Shown here one piece after another: positions 39,101 to 54,100 of a DNA stretch of 64,000 nucleotides (positions are counted from its first letter, which is position 1; each line of letters starts with the position of its first letter). The stretch spans positions 62,001-126,000 of the forward strand of contig JAWPHD010007136.1 in the NCBI GenBank assembly GCA_037043455.1. The letters run 5' to 3'. Made by a program: the position numbers and the translations under genes. A model generated the notes under the pieces. That model saw nothing but the letters and a program-made list of their open reading frames with translations, was not told the DNA's origin and made no database searches. This DNA is from Cyrtodaria siliqua (lineage: Eukaryota > Mollusca > Bivalvia > Adapedonta > Hiatellidae).

Positions 39101-42100
39101 GTATTTTTGAATCCATTCCTTCGATTAATATGTAGAACCCAACTGATATGTGTTTCTCCTTGTGATGGCCAGACTTGTAAGTGTGCATGGATTTCACAAG
39201 GTCTCAGTGCATCCGGGCTTGAAATGGCAACTCTCGGTTATCACTCACATTCCTTGACATAGATATAGAGGATCTTACATGAGTACTCATTCATTATTGA
39301 ATTTATTAAACGTGTTGGCAAATTGATATAATGCGAGGCTCTTGCCGAGCATTGTATCATTTTAACGAGTTTAATAATTTCAATAATGAATGAGAACGAA
39401 TGTTAGATTCTATTTATCATATAACTCACAAATCAACTTTTATTGCTGCATTGTGCTTGTCGCTTTAACACGTGAAACCGACATAAACCTTGGGAACTGG
39501 ATCATAGTCATAATTGATTATGAGATGCCGAGTTGTCCGTTGTCCGTCCATCCCGTCGTCCTTCCATCGTCCGTCATTAACTTTTGTCTCGTTAAGACAA
39601 TAGGGCCTTCATTTTTCATCCAATCTTTAACAGACTTTACCAGATTGTTAATAGCAATGAAAGCTCGGATAAGTTCGAAAACTAGCCAGATCGGACCAGT
39701 AACAGCTGAGTTATGGCCCTTGATTTAGTTAAAAATGCTATATTTTGCCTCGTTAAGACGATAGGGCTTCGATTTTTCATCCGAACTTTACCAAACTTTA
39801 CCAGATTGTTAGTGTCAATAAAAGCTCGGATAAATTCAAAAACTAACCAGATCGGACCAGTAACAGCGGAGTTATGGCCCTTGATTTAGTTAAAAATGCT
39901 ATATTTTGCCTCGTTAAGACGATAGGGCCTTCATTTTTCATCTGATCTTTACCAAATTTTAACAGATTGTTAATGTCAATGAAAGCTCGGACAAGGTCGA
40001 AAACCAGCCAGATCGGACCAGTAACAGCGGAGATATGGCCCTTGATTTAGTTAAAAATGCTATATTTTGCCTTGTTATAAAGACGATTGGGCCTTCATTT
40101 TTCATCCGATCTTTACCAAACTTTATCAGATTTTTTGACTTTTTTTTCTTTTATTATTTTTATTTTTTGTATTTTTTTAATTTCGTCGCGTCACGTAACA
40201 TATTTTCTTCCCATTGCGTAACACATTTTCGTCCCGTCACGTAACACATTTTTATTTCTTGCATTCCTCAACCAGTTTTGAATGGGTTGTTCCCAAACTT
40301 TATATACACATAACAACTAATCAAAAGATGGGGGTATTCATCACCTTCAGTGATAGTTCTAGTTAGGTATAATGGATATCCATGACACAGGAACATATTT
40401 TTCTTTTCACCATCCAGTGACCTTTGACCTCTCACCCAAACATTACAGCTTTCGCCTTAATTATTCACTTTGACAGGTTCTGGTTGGCATCCTAGACCTA
40501 AGTGAGACGTCTGGACAACCTGTTCTGCATGACACAACCGGAACTGTTTCTGCCGTTATCTGTTGTTGCCATAGCAACTCGGCACAGAATACTTGTCACA
40601 ATGGAGATGAGCCACACGCATGTGACAGTATCTGCGATTGTAACGGTACCCAGCCCGGTGAATTTTTACCCTGTCACCTGTTACACACATGTTGTATTGG
40701 GAAGATTGTTGCTGTGATGAAGTTTGAGACAATTTGTGAATGTGGAATTACTTGTCCAGAGGAATCCAATGGCAAGGCTAGGAAAAGTGCTGAACATACC
40801 TCAAAATGCATTTGTTTTAGTCTGAAAGATGTTGTTGTTCTTGGTAAATCTGTAAAGTTTGACAACATGAACAAGGTAAAAACTAGTAAAGTTGTAGAAA
40901 TTAGTTCCAGAGAAGGTAGAAATAAGTGTCTCAATTCTATAGGGATGAAGAGTGAATCTGACACAAACAAGTATTTGACTTCGGAAAGGGAAAAAAGCTC
41001 AAACAGTGTTGACAGGTTACTGGATGGTGGAACAGCAATTTGTGAGAACAGAGAACATTTACAGATAAACAAACAAGAGGCAAACAAGCTTTTAGGTGAT
41101 TTGGATGAGGATCAGCAAAAACCAGCAGACAAGCATCTGAGTGAGTTGGAGAGATTTGGTTCTACTTTACACAGGCACTCATACGGTGATGGGAGCACGT
41201 ACTATTGTAGAAAGGTCGGATGTAGTGAAACGGGTGTATTAAAGGAACCTTTATGTAGGAAGGTCGAGCAAGTTACTGGAAATGAGCAAGGTAACAAAGT
41301 CATTGAACATTCTGCAACTGCTGATAGTAACAAAGATGCCAGTAAATGTGATTTGTCGAGTGCATTCAAACAATCTGCGAAGTTAGAAGGTTTGAAAGAA
41401 AGAGACCAATGCAGTATAAATCTATCATCGAATCGTGGAAAACGTGATACTTTACTCAGGGTGAAACCTGTTTCACGATCAAAACGAAAAAGCAAAGACA
41501 TGGCATCAAAGGAAGAGGAAAGCTTGGGTAAAACGAAACAACAGAAATTATTCGAAGTGCCAATCGCAAATCAGAAGGAGACATTTAGGTCAATCTTAGA
41601 GGAGAAGAAAACTCTTGCTGATGGCACTGCTGGTTCAAAGAAGATGGACGAAGTTGTGGTTTATGTGGAAAATAAAGAAGCGCTCATGTCAGATGGGCCG
41701 TCAGGGGGTCAGGATTGTCTCAGGTTCTGTGCTGAATGTCTCGTTTTAAAAGTTGATCAGAAAAAGGTATTATTTTTCCTGTTAGATTTTAATACAACCA
41801 CATAAATATAATGACCAAAAAAAAGATACACTAAAATCCAAGTATACAAGTATTTTGATCATACTCTTCCAAACTTCTCACAATGGTTTTAAAGCTTAGT
41901 CAGTCGAGGTGTTAACTTAATAAAGTTATTTTTTATACAACTATCTTGACGGGACGATCACGCACCAATTATGCTAGAGTTATGGCCCTTTTCATTTTTG
42001 AAAATTGCCGATTTTTGTGGTTTCTGCTCAATAACTTTAACATTTATTATCCGTTCTTGATGAAACTTGGGAATTGTCAAGGTAAATTTGTACATGTCGA

Positions 42101-45100
42101 TGATGGTCATATATGTATGACGGGTGTATATTGTGTCAATATGGCACTCTTGTTAAATGGTGAAACAAGTTAATTTCCAGGATTTTTTTTTTTTCCCTTG
42201 ACACCTTTGTAATTACATTTTTTGATCAAGAACTCCAGTTCTTCGCAACACCCTGTAGCTGTGATGAATAATATACCCAGTGAAAAAAATATTTATTTTT
42301 AAAAAAAATACCCGGTAGTTATTAAGCCCAAGCAATATATATATAGGATCTTAAACGAGTTCCAATTCCATATATTAAAGATTTATGAAACGAGTTTGAA
42401 TTATTTTAATTTTAACGAGCCTTCTGGCAAGTTAATATTTAAAATAATTCATAACAAGTTATATGGAATGAGGATTATTTTAAGATGCTTTTTATCACTT
42501 AACATAACAGTTAAATGTGCAAAAAACAAAAATTAGGATAAACATAAAACCGCCATGACATCAGACAATAATTTTGATCAGGATAGAAATCCTGTATTGA
42601 AAAACTCATGGTCATTTAACTCTGTATGTTGAAGAAATATTGAAAACGTATTCTCAAAATAATTTCTTTTTCAGATTATGATATTTTTCCAAAATGCTGC
42701 GGTAAAGTGGTATTCACTATTGCACAACGACACGTTTTACAAATTGTCTGTACCTACCGAATTATCTCCCCTTCTTACATCTGGACTCTCCAACAGTAAG
42801 GTAGGAAGGATGGTTCAGAGGTGGAAGAGCAAGATGTGCTGCGTGGTTCATGACCAGGTGACCGTGGAGCGATTGTTTGATGTAAGAGATGAATGGAAGG
42901 GTGTAAGGAGACGAGATTGGACGAATACGGCCTTCTCTGACATCCTCGCTATGGAGTAAGTGTCGAGCGATTTAATAACTATGGCAGGTTTTTATATTGG
43001 CATGGTATGTATAATATATATGATACGATCGTAATGCCGTGTGATATGTTTCTCTCACCGCCCCTCACCCTCCCCAGAAATTAAAATGCAAATAGCCCTT
43101 ATGGTAACGAGTCTTTTGGTAAAATTTTAAATAGACTATCAGTTGGATTTTGCAGATTTGATTTGTAGTGAAAAAATAGCTTTTAAATGAGAAATTCCAA
43201 AACTGGACTTCAACGGAGTGTGGACCCGGGCCAGTGTATGGCCGATGTATTTTATGGACCATAATTGTTATATGATCTATTCATGTATCTAGTGGGGTAT
43301 GGTAATTATGAAATCATTAGGTAAAGAGGTGTTGTTTGCTGAATGAATACATACATACGGAATACATGGGGCCACATCAGTACATTTTATTTTATTTTTT
43401 TAAGATGACATCTTGAAAATTCGAGATAATATCTTGAAAATTCAAGTTAATGTGTTGAAAATTCAAGTTCATATGTTGAAAATTCAACTTAGTGTGTTGA
43501 AAATTCAAGTTCATATGTTGAAAATTCAAGAAAATTATGTTGAAAATTCAAAATAAAATCTTAAAAATTGGAGATGTGATTTTCAAGTTAACGTGGGCTT
43601 CCGTACATATATATACACATATGATATTTTGTTAATATTCCTCTACAAAGAACTGTAATCGTGTCCTTGCATTTTTTTAGTTTTTCAGGAGAGTTTGTGA
43701 GTATTGTGGGAATAATTATCAACAGGTCTCTGGTATCGCCCGACAGTATCCACGGACAGCAGTATGCACTGGGATACAAGTCCAAATATGGTAAGGTGTG
43801 GTCTAGTGGCAGAGTGTTGGACTCAAGATCGAAAAGTCGTGGGTTTGATCCCCGCCATGACCGTATGTTTTGTGTTCCTGAGCATGTCACCTTATCTGTA
43901 TTTGCACAGTACTGTTTCTACCCAGGAAGACATAAGTTTAAACGAAATAGGGTAATACTTATCTTGTGTAACTTTGTGGTTGTGGCAGGGCTTTTTTCGT
44001 TAAATTTGAGAAAAGTCCTAGGCCTGCAGATTTTGGGGAAGAGAAGCATGACATTGTGAAAAATTGGGGGAAAAAAGAGTGGGATTTTCGCTAGTTAGGG
44101 AAATGTTTTTTTAAGAGAAAAACCTTTATTAAAATGTATGCTTTGTGTATAATATCGATCAAGTATTAAATTTAGTAATGATTTGAACATACAAACAATT
44201 GAATGTCTGTCACTTTCTGAAAAAAACAAAAAGACCATTGTGTCTGACAGGTGTCGCTGCGCGATAGCCTGTGTGATTCTGCGCAAGGCATGCCGGTAAT
44301 CAATGACGGTGTAAACAATATTACCCTCTGCTGTGAATTATATTTTGGGGAGAATTGGCCACTTTCTTCTAATTTTGACAGGTTTCTATATACGTACCCG
44401 TGTCAGATCCATAATTAGATCAATATCTGTCACAAGTTGACCGATATAATTTATTAAATAGTTTGTTGCTACCTCGTGAGTAGCTCGTGGCTAATTAGCA
44501 TAATGCCTATTTATAAATCGAAAATGAAAGTACTTCAAAAGTCATGAAAGAGAAAACGTTATGTTTAGACGGTAAAATGATGGTAAATAAAAGCATTAGG
44601 TTTTACTTATTAAACTATAAACTCCTGTGTTTGTACAAACAAATAATTTGTTACAAAATGATTTATAAACAATTTATTGAAATATAAAGTAATCCGTTGG
44701 CGGTGATGCGTATGTAGACAAAAGCCATATTTTGCTCGGTAATGCGTCTTAGATAGAGGCCTATTGTCATTTGTGTCGTAGCCGGTGTATGTATAGAATG
44801 GACAAACACAAAACTTGTTTTAGATTGGGATTATTTTTTTTACCCAGAATAGGGAAAACATAAAGGTTTTTGCAACCGGGAAGAGGCCGAATTTGGCCCC
44901 ACTTATATAGGTTAAAAAAGCCCTGTGTGGTATTGCTAGACAACAGGGGCTGAGCAGTGGATAGCATGGTAGATTGAGTCTGGAGACCATGGGCTTGGGT
45001 CTCTCCATTGCCACAGGGTTTTCTCGGTGTGTCCTTGGGCAAGACACTTCCCATAGCCTCGCCCAACGGATGTTTACTTTACCAAGGCTGTCCTGTTCAT

Positions 45101-48100
45101 CAAAGTCTGTCCTCTGAGCATGTTAAAAGAACCATCGAAATCTAAGTGTAGAGCTCGGTTCCCGGCTTCCTATGTAGGGCAGGGTTCCCAGCTTCCAATG
45201 TATGGCACGGTTCCCAACTTCCTATGTAGGGTACGGTTCTTGGCTTCCTATGTATCCTTCCCCATCTACAATGTGTTGAGTCCTCTGTCTGGGTTTTAGG
45301 CTCATTCTATATATTTTTATCTGTGTAAATGGATGGTGAGATTGGAATGCTCATTCCTGTTGGCACCATATAACCTTTCTGTGTTGGTACGCCGTAAAAC
45401 CAAATTTATGTCCGTGACGGCTCGATACAGACCCTTAATGCATTGATAAATCGTTTAACAACTATTCATATCCATCTAGGGGTGGTGTAAGGGAGCTAAG
45501 TCTTAACAACGTGGTGACCTTTAAGATATAGCAATACAAGAAGACCACCTACAATTCAGGGTTGCCAGCAACCTTGAAAAGTCAGGGAAATTTTAATTAT
45601 TTTTTTCTGTGTCTTTGAATTTTGAAAACAGGTCAGTGAATTTGAATTTTCTGAAAAGTCAGTGAAAAGTCTGGGAAAAAATACTTTTTTGACAAGAAAT
45701 CGTGTATTTTGTTGTCGAGAAACCGTTACACACTGATCAGTGTTAACCCTTAATGCAGATCCCTTTATATTTTTGTCATTTTATGGTTGTTAATACAATA
45801 CTTAAAAATAATTGATGTAACATATCTTTCAATTTGAATTAAAATAATATGGGTGGAATGGTCGGCTGTAGGGGAGTGAGGAGGCCGATAAAAATTGCGT
45901 CATTGGTCAGTGAAAAATATATTTGGTTAGGGAAAAAGTCAGGGAAAAGTCGGGGAATTTTATTTCACCCTGGTGCTGCCAACCCTGTAAATGGGACTAC
46001 ATCTGCTGATGAACAATTTGCTTATGGATAATTTGAACCACAGCTTATCTGACATTAATTTACAACCAAAAGGTTTATATATATACCAGTTTAACAGTGT
46101 CTGTTTTCCCGCCATAAAATACATCTGACCAGAAGGAGCAGGTTGTCGTTCCCATCACAAGATATGTCTGGCCAGAAGTGAGTCTGTTGTCGACTGCTAC
46201 CGTAAAACTTATACATGTTTACTGTATGTTGCAAAATCAGAAATGTTTTAATGTTTTGAAGGTTTTGGAGGCTTTGACAGTATGTGTACAAAGTTACAAG
46301 TACAAGCCGTGGAGGGAAAGGACAGCATTCAGGTAATAATAATAATCTGTGTTTTAAGGGATACAAGGCAATCTTAAAGTTCTCCGGCCATGTTTTGTTT
46401 CATGTACATGTTTATGTTTTTTTAAATCTAAATCAATACACAACAATAGATATTTACAATTCACACTTGGCAATGTCTGAAAAGCAAGAACAAGATTTTA
46501 TGTGATGACGTAGAAAACTTTGGATAGGTAAATTAATCCACAGATAAATGTATTTATCAGTTATCTGGCAATAGCTGTGTTGCTATACAATTCAGATTTA
46601 CCTCATGCAGTCACGCAGTGCTCAAAGTAGTATCTACGTCATGCAAATAATGCTTATTTTTACATACAACTTGGTAGCGGTTTAAAACTTTTTAATATTT
46701 CTCTCCGAGACTATCAAGAAATGTTTGTATGATGTTTAAGAGTTAAATTTGATAATACTACACAACGGTGGCCATTCATCTTTAAAGTAGCTATCGCACA
46801 TTATGATCAGCACTACAAGTTATTAATCCAGTAGCATTTAGAATTTAAACCTGCTTGCATAAAATGAAATAAAGTGAGTTTTCAATTTTTCTTTCTTAGA
46901 TTTACATATATTGTTGGGGCAGAATAATCAACAGTTATTAAAGCGACACATGGCAATCTTGATTTTTTGAAAACTTGCGGCGTCCCGTTAGTTTTTCTAA
47001 ATAACATGCATTATTTCAATCATTAATAATAATTAAAAGAATAGTATAAACCGAATTATGTTTGTATTTTACGGACTTTTGATAAGACTGCACCAATAAG
47101 ATATTTCAACATTTGGTAAAATAACATATAAAATTGAAAAATCAAAATTTTATTTAGTTTAAACTTATTTATTTTACATCGATTGTAACGAAAGCTCTAT
47201 GAACTTATTTGAATCACTCTCGATTTCTTCCTGGGTAGAACCAGTACTAAGCAAATGCAGATAAAGTGTCTTGCTCAGGGACACAACGCATATGGCAATG
47301 ACGGGGATCGAACCCACGACTTTTGGATCATGGTTCCAACGCTCTACCACTAGACCACAGCGCTCTACAAAATTTTATTTAATGATATGCAAGCAGGTTT
47401 AAAGTGAAAATGTTCCTTGATAAATAAGTAGAGAAGCTAATATTGATACTTGATAAAATCTTCAAGATTGCCGTTTGTCCCTTTAATATTTAAAAACAAC
47501 TTGCTTTGATCTAGTCAAATAAGTATTACTAATGGCTTGGAATTACCAACCATTCTTCAAACTATTCTTAGACGAGCTCAGGTACTGAAATTTCATTCAC
47601 AAATATTCTCATGAACGTCATAAAGAATCGTATGAAGTTGCTATTTATTAGTATTTATCATATTAATACATATGAGCTTCTTATGAACGTTTATCCTTTA
47701 AACTTATAGAAATATGTGTGATTGAAATTTGCATACTTCGACTTAAGTAGAATATTCTCAAGAATGGTTGGTGAATTCAAGGTCAGAAAACATGTAAGTT
47801 ATCATGGTTAAGAAGAAATTCTAAACTGTTGAGATGAGTTTTAAAAAAATTCAAGATTTTTAAAATTCACTGACTACTGAGGGTTCTAAAGACAGCGATT
47901 TTTGTTCACTCTTTTGGGAATGGCACTAGTACCCATTCAACTGGGAAAATGTTTTCACTATCAAACAAGAGCAATATTGTATTCTTAAATAATTTTCAAA
48001 CACATTACCATGTATACATTCTCTTGCAGCAATTAATTTCCCTCACAAAAAATAATTTATGTTTCACCTTCTTCCGTTTGAAGTTTCACTCGAATATTAA

Positions 48101-51100
48101 AAAAAAAAATTAAAAAATTGTGGATTGGGAATTGTTTTATTCCATTTGGAAAAAAACATCCTTTTTGCTATTGGGAATGGTACCATTTTTCAGTACCAGT
48201 TATATAAGGGGAAAAAACACTGACATATTGAAGTATCTTCTTGAACACAGAAAATCAGTTGAAATAAAAAGGGGAGAAAGGGAAGTTGTTAGCTTTTTAT
48301 ACGATTGCTAGGACCAATCCATGTCAGGGCAAAACATTGTCTTCTAGCAAAGAAGTAAGACCTGGCTGCACATTTTTCTAACCCTGTTACATTTGGCACC
48401 CAACAGGGGACCGTGACTGAGTAAACTCCGAGAAACATTAGAAATGATTCTCTGTACCCATGAAAATTCCAGGACAAATTTCAGTCTGTCGGGGGAGTGT
48501 GTCACGGTTTATGGATATCTAACAGGTAGATTGATGTTGCATTGTCCGACCGGTTAGCTCAGTCGGTAGTGCATCGGAACGGTAGTCCGAAAGTCCCAGG
48601 TTCGAGCCCCGGTCTGGCTGCACATTTTTCTAGCCCAGTGACATTTGGCCTGTTTTACAGAATGGAAAAACTTTTCTTGGTAATATTAATTGTTGATCTG
48701 TTAGTTGTTATTAATTACTTGTTTATGTCTTCTTAACAACTTGCTCTTTTTTTGCAGATATATCTGAACCATGAGAGTTTCTGTTACCCCGCTGGACTGG
48801 TTCCTGGTTCGATGGTGTGCTTTACCAGCCTAGAACGGAAGGTGTCCAAGTCTGGCAACATCTACTGTCGTTATGTACCCCTGTCTTCTGTGCACGTGAA
48901 GTGTATCACGTGCCCCATGGCTATGAAGTAAGTCCACAAGGTTATGATCTGTCAAACAAATCACATGAGATAATTATATTTTCATCAGTCAGGGGTGACA
49001 ACTTGTTAAAGTTGTTTTCATTAACAAAATTATTTCCCTTTGACACAGTAAGAGTTCCATTCCTCATTTCATTACGTGGTCCCGCCTTTCATTACGTGGT
49101 CCCGCCTTTCATTACGTGGTCCTGCCTTAATTACGTGGTCCCGCCTTTCATTACGTGGTCCCGCCTTAATTCCATTAAGAGATGGGAAAGCTTATATTAG
49201 CAGGATTTTAAAGGATATTTCGCCAATAAAACACGTTTAAAAACATTTTGTACTGAAAAAAATGTGATAACCTATTTAAAATTACTTATTAAATGTTTTA
49301 ATTTTACAATATGCACATTTTTAAGCGGAAATTAAGGTTTTATTTCATACCCCAGCCAACCCCGTTTTCGCTTCTTGGAGAAGGGGTTTGATGGGGTATG
49401 AAAGTTAATAACTTATTTAGGATACTTTCATGAAAAAATGGTTTTATCTTAATAAAACTAGTTGCTACAGTAATAAACCCCGAGCAATAAATCCTTTTCT
49501 GAAAACTGCACCAATCCATCTAATTGAATAATGATGGCACCATTAGGGATGATTGCACTAGTCGTTTATTTACCAGTTTTGTGTTGTACCATCTTTAAGA
49601 GCTTGCGTAAGAGATTTCTAAACATTGCTTAAAAGAAAGTATGGCAACAAAGATAAGAGAAGCAGGAAAAATATCATGTTACGGGAAAATTCTGGTTTTA
49701 ATTGTTTGTATGGTGTTTTACGTCATTTTCAACACATGCAAGGTTATATATGACGGTCGATTTTTTGTGGTGGAGGCAGACCACCCACTTTTCCTGGGTA
49801 GAGCCAGTACTGTACACCTCCCGCCATCCGTAACAATCGACACTTCCTCACTTACAAGTCGGGCTCCCAGTGAGATTAGAACCCGCAGTGGTGAGTGGCG
49901 AAGTTTTACAACGCAACGTCGTTAACCACTCTGCCACGGAGAAGCTAATCGGTTTTGATGGAAAACAGATTAAGAAAATGAACGTGTGTCTGAAAATAAC
50001 TTCTTGCAGTTATTTGAGAAAAACACCTACAATTGTAATAATCTAATTTTTTTTAAAAAATACCTCAAAGAAGTCACCCTTCTTGGAATGGCACCGGTAC
50101 CCATTCAGTTGGGAAAATTTGCGGCATTTTGCCTTAATTTGGGAATTTTTCACCATGAAACAAAAGCAATATTGTATGTTTAAATACTTTGCAAACACAT
50201 TACCATGTGCACATTCTCTTGTAGTATTTCATTAACCTCACCTGAAAGAATATAGTACCCCACTTCTTCTCCTTAAATAAAGTTTTTCGTTACCACTTAT
50301 ATGAGGAAAATAAAACTGGAAGTTCTACCCCTGACTCAGACAGTTCATACTTTTATCATTGTTACTTGAGATTTGAATTTAGGGGTCTGAAATATATGAA
50401 TATTCACCTGAGACATTAGGGGTTATATTTGGCATGACCTTTAACTGAGACATTAGGGGTTATATTTGGCATGACTTTCAACTGAGACATTAGCAGGGGT
50501 CTGGAAATACTTCGAAAATCCACTTGCCCAGGGCAAGTAGATTTTCAAAATGCACTTGCCCTGCCCAAAATGTCACTTGCCCCAATTTCAAAAGTCACTT
50601 GCCCCAAAATAATCTACGTCGAGACCACACGCTAAGTTAAATCCTTTTCTTTCACTGTTTTTTTTGTCATAATTTTTTACATAATTTCATTGTAAAATTA
50701 ATGACTTAAACTATGAAGGATCAGAGCTATAGGTTGTTACCATTATGCACATATCAGTGTTTTCCTCCACCGGTGGGAGAGGGGGAGTGGGGTGTCAGTG
50801 GGGATACCCCTAGGATATAACATCACTGACGAACCTGGTACCAAATTGGTAGACTCTAATGCCTATGGAATTAAGATGTACAAGATGCTTGCTCCTAGTG
50901 CAGTAATTACAAAAGGGCAGGCAGATAACAAAAAAAAAGGTGCATTAGGTCGAATAAAACTTTTTTCTACTTTTACTTTTGTTATAGACTACACCAGATA
51001 AAAAGAATGAAAAAATGATGCATTAGGTCAAACAGAATTTTTTCCTACTTTCACTTTCGTTATATAATTCATGTAGATAAATCTTATGTGTTGGAAATTA

Positions 51101-54100
51101 TTAGCACAGTCTATTCCTAAATCTGACTGGTACTGTAGTTGTTTTTTCTGTTGAGATGCCAAATTGCAATTCTTCGAATAATTATCGAAATTAGCCAAGG
51201 TCGAAAGCACATCTTGGATAATGGCAAACATGAAGTTCAAAACATTCCGTCATTGGTCTCGGATTCATTCAAAACAAACATGGCATTTTGAAATAAAAAC
51301 AGATGCACACCTATTCATTACGACATGCGACGATAGCAACATGCGTCGATAGTATCTTTGCTCATCAAACAACGCTGTTAAATTGCTATAGTCGTTTAAT
51401 TGCCCTACTTGTTTACAAATTGGTTTGATTGAATCGCCATTGTTTCACTTTACCACGTGGTAGTGAACGGGAGTTGTTTCATTGGCTGATAAAAATACAT
51501 CGGTTATTTGATTGGATAATATGGATACAGTACTAGGTCGTGTTGCGTCATGATTTTTAATTATTGAACAGAATATTACCAGAATAAAAGACACATTGAC
51601 CGACATACAAAGCGACAATACCATCTCAATAACTGATTTACACACTAATGTGTATTTCACACTCTGGCGTGTGACTTACTTCCTGCATAGAGGGGCTCGT
51701 TACGGGAGTATATTTCACACGGTATAGGAATTCTAAAAACCGCGCGTCTTCAATTGAAAATTGGCACCCCAAGCGTTCCTCGGCCAATCAAATTCTGATA
51801 AACTGTCAAGTGGGAGGGATTAAACATTAACGAACAACACAGGTCAGTTTTATGACACATCAGTAATTGCTCGCGGCGAAAACGACGGGTGGTTAATTAC
51901 TACGCAATTATCGGCAAACTTCACAGTCCAGGCAAATTTTCCCTTGATTTTTATCTAATAATGAAACGTCCATCAGGCAAGTGACGGACAACCAGATTTA
52001 AGAAGGTCACCTGCCCGCACCCAAAATCCACTTGCCCGGGGCGTCTGGCAACCAAATTTCCGGAGCCCTGATTAGGGGTTATATTTGGCATGACCTTCAC
52101 CTGAGACATTAGGGGTTATATTTGGCATGACCTTCACCTGAGACATTAGGAGTTATATTTGGCATGACCTTCACCTGAGACATTAGGAGTTATATTTGGC
52201 ATGACCTTCACCTGAGACATTAGGAGTTATATTTGGCATCACCTTCACCCGAGACATAAGGAGTTATATTTGGCATGACCTTCACCTGAGACATTAGGAG
52301 TTATATTTGGCATGACCTTCACCCGAGACATTAGGAGTTATATTTGGCATGATCTTCACCTGAGACATTAGGAGTTATATTTGGCATGACATTTTTTGAG
52401 TCGCAATGCGTCAGCATGGCTGACTCTATGGAATCGTGTATATATGTATATAGTGCAATTTCTGAATAAGGAGTTTTTGCAACGGGTGAGCCGCTTTACC
52501 GTTGTAAGCAATGTAGTCCCCTTTAACTGCTTCAAATACAACTTAATTTGATAAGGTGACTGACATGAACATTATATATATCGAGTAATATAACTACTGA
52601 TTGTGAAATAATGAAGTAATTGTATACAGTATAAACATGTCTTTTTTGTATGTTTACAGAAATATTATGCGCATTAATAAACCAAAAAAAATGGATTGGT
52701 TTACGCACTTCGAGAATGTAGTTCCTTTAACTGCATCAAGTATAACTTAATTTCATAAGGTGACTGACATGAATGTTATATATACCGAATAATATAACTA
52801 CTGATTGGGAATAATTGTCATTGTATACAGTATATACGTGTCTTTTTCGAAAAAGGAACTGAAATACTATGCGCAATTATACACGCATATATATATATCT
52901 CGATCGAAATGACGTCAGTATGATATATTTCATGAATGGAGTCGGATGTGCCGCTCATTACGTGTGACCCAGATAACAAATTGGGAACTAAATGTTCGTA
53001 AATATTGTAGTTATTGCATACATGTGATACCTCACGGCGTGAGATGAAATCTCACGGAATTCTAACCCTCCTCCCGGCCCCGCGGAATTGTGTGAAAAAC
53101 TCCCGTAAAATTGCTAAAATCGATTTTTCGAATTTCCTTTGTTTGGTATGTTAGCAGATTTATCAAGGCAGTGTTGCTTCTAAAAATAGGATGAATTCAA
53201 GAACGAAAACTCCTACGAAATTTCGTATTCGTATTCAATTAGGTTCACTCAGTTTGATTCATACTATCGGTTATTTTCCAGAGGGGAAGTTATTAGGCAG
53301 CCAACCGTGCAGACATCATTTGCACGGCCGTTTTTGAAAAATCGCGGCCAATATTTGGTGGTGTGGGTGGGGTAAAAAAACATTTTTTTTTTTTTTTAAA
53401 CTCTTGCTTTCTCAATATTTAAAAACCTTTAACCTCATCAAGAAGATAGACACTGTTCAATCTTGCCGACTCTCAGGACCTTCAGACCTTTGATTTTGAA
53501 CTGAAATGGAAATCTAGTTATAAAAAACATATATTATAAAAAACCTGTTTGAAATACATATATTATAAAAACCCTGTTTGAAATGACGCAACCTCAGAGT
53601 GACATGATTTAAGTTAAGATAATGTAGGGAATTTTTTTTAAAATTCTTACAAGAAAACAAGGCTGGTGATAAAAGTAATTCCTGTTCACATTTTGCAGTC
53701 TCACTAGTCTGGTTGAGGATCAGCTTAAGCTGTTTGCGATTCCCCATTGGGAATGAAGTGTCAGACATGCAGTAATATGTGGACAAAACAATCCAAAATA
53801 ACCCACCTGCCAAAAACTGTATTTTATCAAAAAAGATTCAAAATAATATATGTGTGTTACTTTTTCAGAAAATCTACAGAGTACAATGGAAAAACAGATG
53901 GATTTGATTTTAATCCAGATATACCGCTTCCAAAACAGCGGCTAGTAGAAATGTGGCAGCAGCCGTCGTCGCGGGTAGCGGTGTTCCAGTGTGCGTGTGA
54001 CATACAGCAGGTGTTGAAGGTCTCGCTGAAGTGTGTGTGTGATAACTGTGGTAGTATGGTCATCAAGTCGTGCTGTACAAATGTTGGATGTAACGGAGGG

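Noticed and set aside
40674..41087. Minus-strand ORF opposite the large CTC1 exon
   Set aside because: Shadow frame of a long coding exon with CTC1 similarity on the + strand.
45557..45987. Seventh member of the 5-bp-duplication set
   Set aside because: Inverted termini are clear but the flanks CAATT and TAAAT do not match, so it is listed only as a MITE.
48548..48614. Functional tRNA gene
   Set aside because: D stem and anticodon loop are degraded, position 33 is not T, and the sequence continues into repeat text.
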